Shown here one piece after another: positions 5,010 to 9,092 of a stretch of DNA of 9,092 nucleotides; position 1 is the first letter of the stretch; every line of letters begins with the position of its first letter. A program made the position numbers and the translations under genes. Origin of the DNA: Actinomycetes bacterium (GTDB lineage: Bacteria; Actinomycetota; Actinomycetes; Streptosporangiales; Streptosporangiaceae); contig JAFACJ010000607.1 in the NCBI GenBank assembly GCA_023425615.1, positions 1 to 9,092 of the forward strand. The letters are read 5' to 3'. The notes below the pieces were generated by a model that saw only the letters and a list, made by a program, of their open reading frames with translations, did no database searches and was not told the origin of the DNA.

Positions 5010-6704
5010 TTATTCCTCCTCGGGGTCAGAGGGGATGGTGAACCAGAAAAATCCATGACCGGGAAGGGTGAGTAGGTAAGGCAACTCTCCTATTGCCGGA
5101 AATCTCACCCCGCCGGTACATTCGATGGGACTTCTACCTTCGAATCGACGGAGGTCCAGTTCGACCGGTTGTGGGAATCTCGACAGATTGTTGACGCACA
5201 GCACCCGGTCGTCCCCGTACTCGCGCAGGAACGCCAGGACCGCCGGGTTGGACGCCGGAAGCTCGGTGAACGAGCCGTGCCCGAACACCGGGTGCCGCTT
5301 GCGGATGCCGATCATCTGCCTGGTCCACTGCAGCAGCGACCCCGGATCGCGCTGCTGCGCCTCGACGTTCAGCGCCTGGTAGCCGTAGATCGGGTCCATG
5401 ATGACCGGCAGGTACAGCCGCGCCGGGTCGCACGTGGAGAAGCCGGCGTTGCGGTCGGGCGTCCACTGCATCGGCGTGCGCACCCCGTCGCGGTCGCCGA
5501 GGTAGATGTTGTCGCCCATCCCGATCTCATCGCCGTAGTACAGGACGGGGCTGCCGGGCAGCGACAGCAGCAGCGCGGTGAACAGCTCCATCTGGTTGCG
5601 GTCGTTGTCCAGCAGCGGGGCCAGGCGCCGCCGGATCCCCACGTTCGCCTTCATCCGCGGGTCGCGCGCGTACTCGGCGTACATGTAGTCGCGCTCCTCG
5701 TCGGTGACCATCTCCAGGGTCAGCTCGTCGTGGTTGCGCAGGAAGATGCCCCACTGGCAGTTCTCGGGGATCTTGGGGGTCTGCGCCATGATCTCGGAGA
5801 TGGGGTGGCGCGACTCGCGGCGCACCGCCATGAAGATGCGCGGCATCACCGGGAAGTGGAACGCCATGTGGCACTCGTCGCCGCCCGCCGCCGGGTCGCC
5901 GAAGTACTCCACCACGTCGGCGGGCCACTGGTTGGCCTCGGCCAGCAGCACCCGGTCGGGGTAGAGCCGGTCCACCTCGGCGCGCACCCGCTTGAGGTAG
6001 GCGTGCGTCTCGGGGAGGTTCTCGCAGTTGGTGCCCTCCCGCGCGTACAGGTACGGGACGGCGTCGAGGCGGAAGCCGTCGATGCCCAGGTCCAGCCAGA
6101 ACCGCAGGATCTCCAGCATCGCCTCCTGCACGGCGGGGCTGTCGTAGTTGAGGTCGGGCTGGTGGGAGAAGAAGCGGTGCCAGTAGTACTGGCCGCGCAC
6201 CGGGTCGTACGTCCAGTTGGAGGTCTCGGTGTCGACGAAGATGACGCGCGCGTCGGGGTAGCCCTCGTCGGTGTCGGACCACACGTAGAAGTCGCCGTAC
6301 GGGCCGCCGGGGTCGCGGCGCGACTCCTGGAACCAGAAGTGCTGGTCGCTGCTGTGGTTGATGACGAGGTCGGCGATGACCCTGATGCCGCGGGCGTGCG
6401 CCTCGTCGACGAGTTCCACGAAGTCGCCGAGCACCCCGAACTCCGGCAGGATCCGGGTGTACTCCTTGATGTCGTAGCCGCCGTCGCGCAGCGGCGACTC
6501 GTAGATCGGCAGCAGCCACAGGCAGTCGATGCCCAGCCAGCTCAGGTAGTCGAGTTTGCGGATGAGGCCCTTGATGTCGCCGGTGCCGTCGCCGCTGGAG
6601 TCGTGGAACCCCCGCACCAGCACCTCGTAGAAGACGGCGGTCTTGTACCAGTGGGGGTCGCGCGGTTCTTCGTCGCTGAAGGTGTCGGGGACGGGAGGGG
6701 TCAA
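5010..6704 (-). CDS. treS: Trehalose synthase (maltose alpha-D-glucosyltransferase)
   Basis: A 564-residue GH13 enzyme that interconverts maltose and trehalose in the cytoplasm and, in actinobacteria, links trehalose to maltose-1-phosphate and GlgE-type glucan synthesis. The TreS hallmarks are [15 protein letters not shown] (19-33), D-G-T-G-D (39-43), region I D-L-V-I-N-H117, nucleophile D214 in [10 protein letters not shown], acid/base E256 in L-L-A-E-A-N-Q-W-P, and D326 in L-R-N-H-D-E. The C-terminal beta domain is complete up to L-P-G-H-G-F-F-W-F. Length is normal for stand-alone TreS. The start is TTG at 6704, supported by AAGGAG 6 bases upstream; no other start fits. The last 60 codons have only 33 G/C third positions (hand count), against nearly all G/C before, and include AGA, ATA, CTA and a TAA stop. 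No maltokinase gene follows; the next gene is a glycosyltransferase. Confidence 0.95.
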   Translation of the reverse strand: MTPPVPDTFSDEEPRDPHWYKTAVFYEVLVRGFHDSSGDGTGDIKGLIRKLDYLSWLGIDCLWLLPIYESPLRDGGYDIKEYTRILPEFGVLGDFVELVDEAHARGIRVIADLVINHSSDQHFWFQESRRDPGGPYGDFYVWSDTDEGYPDARVIFVDTETSNWTYDPVRGQYYWHRFFSHQPDLNYDSPAVQEAMLEILRFWLDLGIDGFRLDAVPYLYAREGTNCENLPETHAYLKRVRAEVDRLYPDRVLLAEANQWPADVVEYFGDPAAGGDECHMAFHFPVMPRIFMAVRRESRHPISEIMAQTPKIPENCQWGIFLRNHDELTLEMVTDEERDYMYAEYARDPRMKANVGIRRRLAPLLDNDRNQMELFTALLLSLPGSPVLYYGDEIGMGDNIYLGDRDGVRTPMQWTPDRNAGFSTCDPARLYLPVIMDPIYGYQALNVEAQQRDPGSLLQWTRQMIGIRKRHPVFGHGSFTELPASNPAVLAFLREYGDDRVLCVNNLSRFPQPVELDLRRFEGRSPIECTGGVRFPAIGELPYLLTLPGHGFFWFTIPSDPEEE

Positions 6705-6710
6705 GCGTCA

Positions 6711-6716
6711 CTCCTT
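6711..6716 (-). promoter_or_regulatory. Ribosome binding site AAGGAG of treS, fixing its TTG start
   Basis: AAGGAG on the minus strand is followed by six bases and then TTG at 6704. The GTG at 6711 overlaps it and is in the wrong frame, so the TTG start is the best supported. Confidence 0.8.
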
Positions 6717-6803
6717 ACGCCGGGGCCACGCTCACTTCACTGACCGCTCTGGTGCACGACAAAACGGCCAATTTCCATCATCTGCACGGGGGTGGAGAAA
6801 ACA

Positions 6804-6827
6804 CCACTCTCCAAGAGGGGAGAATGG
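6804..6827. repeat. 24-bp imperfect dyad in the treS/kinase divergent region
   Basis: Arms CCACTCTCC (6804-6812) and GGAGAATGG (6819-6827) are complementary at 8 of 9 positions around the 6-base centre AAGAGG. It lies 39 bases before the kinase ATG and 99 bases before the treS start. It could be an operator for one or both divergent genes, possibly of the adjacent response regulator, or a hairpin in the kinase leader. I saw no convincing -35/-10 pair on either strand in 6705-6866. Confidence 0.5.
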
Positions 6828-6855
6828 GGCAGTGTGCTCGCGTCATCCGGTCGGC

Positions 6856-6859
6856 AGGG
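6856..6859 (+). promoter_or_regulatory. Ribosome binding site of the histidine kinase
   Basis: AGGG is followed by seven bases and ATG 6867. It favours this start over an ATG 75 bases upstream (6792), whose extra 25 residues are hydrophilic and unlike the kinase N-terminus. Confidence 0.6.
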
Positions 6860-6866
6860 TGAGGGT

Positions 6867-8123
6867 ATGAACCTCCTCACCTCCGTCCGCCGCGGCTTCC
6901 TGCTCTTCGGTCTCTCCCTGGTCCAGCTCCTGGCCTGGACGTGGGTCATCGCCACGGCCACGCTGTGCCTCGTCGGCGTCGGCCTCTTCCTCCTGCCGGG
7001 CGCCATCGCCGCGCAGCGCTTCTTCGCCGAGCGGGCGCGGGCGCTCGTCCGCGACTGGCACGGCCTTGACCTGCCCTCGCCCTACCCGCCCGAGCCGCCC
7101 GCCGGCACCGGCGTCACCGGGGCGTTCGCCCGGTGCCGGTTCCTGCTCACCGACCCCGCGACCCGCCGCGACCTGCTGTGGGGGATCACCGATCCGGTGG
7201 TCGGCGGGTTCCTCGCCCTCCTGGCCGCCTGCCTGCCCCTCTACGCGGTGGAGGGCCTCCTCATGCCGGTGCTGGCCGACCTCATGGATCAGTACGGCCT
7301 CAACGAGTGGTACCTGGGCGTCCCCGTCGGGGACGGCTGGCCCGATGAGACGCGCTGGCTGTGCATGGCGCTCGGCGCCGGCCTCCTCTACTACAGCCTG
7401 AGCTGGACGCCGAAGCTGCTGCGCGTCCACGCGGACTGGACACGGAGCCTGCTGCGGCCCGGACCCGAGGCGCTGGAACGGCGCGTGCGGCATCTGTCCG
7501 CCACCCGCGCGCAGGCGGTTGACGCCTCGGCCGCCGAACTGCGCCGCATCGAACGCGACCTGCACGACGGGGCGCAGGCCAGGCTGGTCGCCATGGGCAT
7601 GAGCCTCGGCACCGTGGAGTACCTGCTGGAGCACGACCCGGCCAAGGCGCGGCTGCTGCTGGCCGAGGTGCGCGAGAACTCCCTGCGGGCGCTGAACGAA
7701 CTGCGCGACCTGGTCCGCGGCATGCACCCGCCGGTCCTGGCCGACCGCGGCCTCGGCGACGCCGTCCGCGCGCTGGCCCTGGACAGCGGCCTGGTCGTGA
7801 CGGTCGAGGGCGGGACACCGCGGTTCCAGCCGCCGATCGAGGCGGCCGCCTACTTCGCGATCTGCGAACTGCTGGCCAACGCGGCCAAGCACGCCGCGGC
7901 GACCGAGGTCCGCGTCGCCCTCGGCCACGCCGACGGCCGCCTGAGCGTCAGCGTCACCGACGACGGCGTCGGCGGGGCGTCGCTCGACGGCGACGGCACC
8001 GGGCTGCGCGGCATCGAGCGGCGGCTTGAGGTCTTCGACGGGGAGTTCGCCCTGGAGAGCCCGGAAGGCGGCCCCACGGTGGTGTCGTTCACCCTCCCCT
8101 GCGCTCCGGTGGGAGAACGGTGA
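6867..8123 (+). CDS. Two-component sensor histidine kinase (HisKA_3 type) with N-terminal membrane sensor domain
   Basis: A 418-residue membrane kinase that should autophosphorylate on His and pass the phosphate to the regulator encoded next. The N-terminal half matches the four-helix putative sensor domain common in actinobacterial kinases: R-R-G start, hydrophobic segments at about 10-27, 29-48, 112-138 and 164-182, with a short presumed outside loop at about 139-162. The DHp helix carries R-R-I-E-R-D-L-H233-D-G-A-Q-A-R-L, the HisKA_3 signature. The HATPase domain shows E334-L-L-A-N338-A-A-K-H (N box), D-D-G-V-G-G (365-370) and G-T-G-L-R-G-I-E-R-R (377-386). All key residues are present. 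It overlaps the regulator gene by GTGA. The layout resembles LiaS/DesK-type envelope-stress or membrane-state sensors, but the signal is not deducible. Confidence 0.93.
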   Translation: MNLLTSVRRGFLLFGLSLVQLLAWTWVIATATLCLVGVGLFLLPGAIAAQRFFAERARALVRDWHGLDLPSPYPPEPPAGTGVTGAFARCRFLLTDPATRRDLLWGITDPVVGGFLALLAACLPLYAVEGLLMPVLADLMDQYGLNEWYLGVPVGDGWPDETRWLCMALGAGLLYYSLSWTPKLLRVHADWTRSLLRPGPEALERRVRHLSATRAQAVDASAAELRRIERDLHDGAQARLVAMGMSLGTVEYLLEHDPAKARLLLAEVRENSLRALNELRDLVRGMHPPVLADRGLGDAVRALALDSGLVVTVEGGTPRFQPPIEAAAYFAICELLANAAKHAAATEVRVALGHADGRLSVSVTDDGVGGASLDGDGTGLRGIERRLEVFDGEFALESPEGGPTVVSFTLPCAPVGER

Positions 8124-8764
8124 GGGTCGTCATCGCCGAGGACCTGGCGCTGCTCAGGGACGGGCTCATCAGGCTCCTGGAGGCGCACGGCTTCCAGGTG
8201 GTCTCGGCGGTCGGCGACGGCCCGTCCCTGCTGCGGGCGCTGCTGGACGAGCGTCCCGACGTCGCGGTCGTCGACGTGCGGATGCCGCCCTCCTTCACCG
8301 ACGAAGGGCTCAGGTCCGTGCTGGAGGCGCGCCGCCGGGTGCCCGGCCTGCCCGTCCTGATCCTGTCGCAGTACGTCGAGCAGCTCTACGCGCGGGAACT
8401 CCTCGCCGACGGGACGGGCGCCGTCGGCTACCTGCTGAAGGACCGGGTGTTCGACCCCGCCCAGTTCGTGGAGGCGGTCGAGCGGGTGGCGGCGGGCGGC
8501 ACCACGATGGACCCCGAGGTCATCGCCCGGCTCCTGGCCAGGGGACGCGCGGGGCGCCCCCTGGACCGGCTCACGCAGCGGGAGAAGGAGGTGCTGGCGC
8601 TGATGGCCGAGGGCCGCTCCAACGCCTCCATCGGACGGACGCTGGTGCTCTCCGACGGCGCGGTCGCCAAGCACATCGCCAACATCTTCACCAAGCTCGA
8701 ACTGCCGCAGTCCTCCGACGACAACCGCCGGGTCCTGGCGGTGCTCGCCTACCTCGACGGCTGA
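8120..8764 (+). CDS. NarL/FixJ-family response regulator (receiver plus LuxR-type HTH)
   Basis: A 214-residue transcription regulator, partner of the preceding kinase. The receiver domain (about 1-120) has the acidic pair E7-D8, the phospho-acceptor D52 in V-V-D-V-R-M-P-P, S83 at the switch Ser/Thr position, and K107 in Y-L-L-K-D. The LuxR-type helix-turn-helix (about 148-208) contains L-T-Q-R-E-K-E-V-L-A-L-M-A-E-G-R-S-N (151-168) and the recognition helix around S-D-G-A-V-A-K-H-I (178-186). The start is GTG at 8120, overlapping the kinase stop by four bases with GGGAG 4 bases upstream. It probably binds its own promoter region and, given the divergent arrangement, possibly that of treS; this is inference. 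Its stop codon lies in the arm of the downstream hairpin. Confidence 0.95.
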   Translation: MRVVIAEDLALLRDGLIRLLEAHGFQVVSAVGDGPSLLRALLDERPDVAVVDVRMPPSFTDEGLRSVLEARRRVPGLPVLILSQYVEQLYARELLADGTGAVGYLLKDRVFDPAQFVEAVERVAAGGTTMDPEVIARLLARGRAGRPLDRLTQREKEVLALMAEGRSNASIGRTLVLSDGAVAKHIANIFTKLELPQSSDDNRRVLAVLAYLDG

Positions 8765-8796
8765 CCCTCCCCGGAAGGAGAGGACGGGTCAGCCGT
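8757..8796. terminator. Bidirectional hairpin terminator between convergent genes
   Basis: Arms ACGGCTGACCC (8757-8767) and GGGTCAGCCGT (8786-8796) are a perfect 11-bp inverted repeat around an 18-base loop. There is no T-tract on either side, as is common for terminators in high-GC actinobacteria. It lies exactly between the regulator gene (plus) and the unknown gene (minus). The left arm holds the regulator's TGA (8762-8764) and the right arm holds the TGA of the opposing gene (8789-8791). Confidence 0.8.
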
Positions 8797-9092
8797 AGAT
8801 GTTCGCCTGGAGGCACTCCAGGTCGGGCTTGGGATCGGAGAGGTGCACCTCGGGGCGCAGCGTGGTGATGCCCTGGCAGGCCTTGCGGATCTTGCGGTCG
8901 AGGCTGCGCTCCTCCTTGGGGAGGCAGTCGTCGAAACGCAGCCGCAGCGGTTCGCCGAGCTCCTGCGGCGTCACGATGACGGGGGCGCACACGGTGCCGT
9001 CGGCGCGGAGCCGGGTGAAGATCTCATCGCGGAGGGCGGTGAGGCTGCGGTGCTCCGTCCAGGTCCCCGGCAGGTCGGCGTAGGCGCCGACC
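8789..9092 (-). CDS. C-terminal part of an unknown protein (5' end beyond the window)
   Basis: An open minus-strand frame runs from the right edge (last full codon at 9089-9091) to TGA at 8789, giving 100 residues with strong G/C third-position bias, so it is very probably a real gene cut by the window edge. An internal GTG at 8992 is unlikely to be the start because coding bias continues upstream of it. I do not recognise the family. The visible part is hydrophilic, with four cysteines (in T-V-C-A-P, D-D-C-L-P, K-A-C-Q-G and L-E-C-L-Q) and no membrane segment. Evenly spread cysteines suggest two disulfides and therefore a secreted or lipoprotein location, which cannot be confirmed without the N-terminus. 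It converges on the response regulator gene and shares its terminator. Confidence 0.7.
   Translation of the reverse strand, partial: VGAYADLPGTWTEHRSLTALRDEIFTRLRADGTVCAPVIVTPQELGEPLRLRFDDCLPKEERSLDRKIRKACQGITTLRPEVHLSDPKPDLECLQANIYG

Noticed and set aside
5169..6743. Long plus-strand open frame (524 codons) antisense to treS
   Set aside because: It mirrors treS in a high-GC region where antisense frames stay open by composition. Its protein is Val/Arg/His/Gln-rich without family features, while treS has all its catalytic motifs.
6792..6866. 25-residue N-terminal extension of the histidine kinase
   Set aside because: It covers the dyad and upstream region, has no good SD and no similarity to the kinase start; ATG 6867 fits better.
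1..9092. CRISPR arrays, insertion sequences, rRNA or complete tRNA genes
   Set aside because: I saw no regular direct repeats with spacers, no transposase-like frame, and no complete RNA gene fold anywhere in the window.

Overview
The window is high-GC DNA with a strong preference for G or C at third codon positions, GTG and TTG starts, Shine-Dalgarno (SD) sequences of the AGGAGG type, and actinobacterial protein families (a TreS of the mycobacterial/streptomycete type, a HisKA_3/LuxR-type two-component pair). It most likely comes from a filamentous actinomycete. Streptosporangiales is my guess from general feel, not from a decisive marker.

Layout. Positions 1 to 4786 hold a tightly packed minus-strand operon of five genes. 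In transcription order they are a DPM1-like family 2 glycosyltransferase (3950-4786), a CelD/BcsL-type GNAT acyltransferase (2883-3953), a second family 2 glycosyltransferase (1810-2886), a NodB-type polysaccharide deacetylase (1046-1810) and a multi-pass oligosaccharide flippase that runs off the left edge (1-1053). All four junctions overlap (ATGA, ATGA, TGATG, GTGACTGA), which implies translational coupling. The set looks like a cytoplasmic assembly line for an N-modified, lipid-linked surface glycan: transfer sugars, deacetylate, re-acylate, flip.

Upstream of that operon, across a 223-base spacer, lies treS (5010-6704, minus), encoding trehalose synthase. No maltokinase gene follows it, and its last 60 codons have clearly different codon use. 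Divergent from treS is a two-component system on the plus strand: a membrane histidine kinase (6867-8123) and a NarL/LuxR-type response regulator (8120-8764), overlapping by GTGA. A perfect 11-bp-arm inverted repeat (8757-8796) separates the regulator from a convergent, truncated minus-strand gene (8789 to the right edge) of unknown function. Both convergent stop codons sit inside the hairpin arms.

The most unusual structure is a 62-bp near-palindrome (2383-2444: two 24-bp arms, 21 of 24 positions complementary, 14-base loop) inside the second glycosyltransferase gene. It coincides with a stretch of about 40 residues that I do not recall from this glycosyltransferase family, so it looks like a palindromic element inserted in frame. 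Other points worth a look are the Nod-factor-like logic of the glycan operon, the codon-use shift at the end of treS, and imperfect dyads in the treS/kinase divergent region and ahead of the glycan operon.
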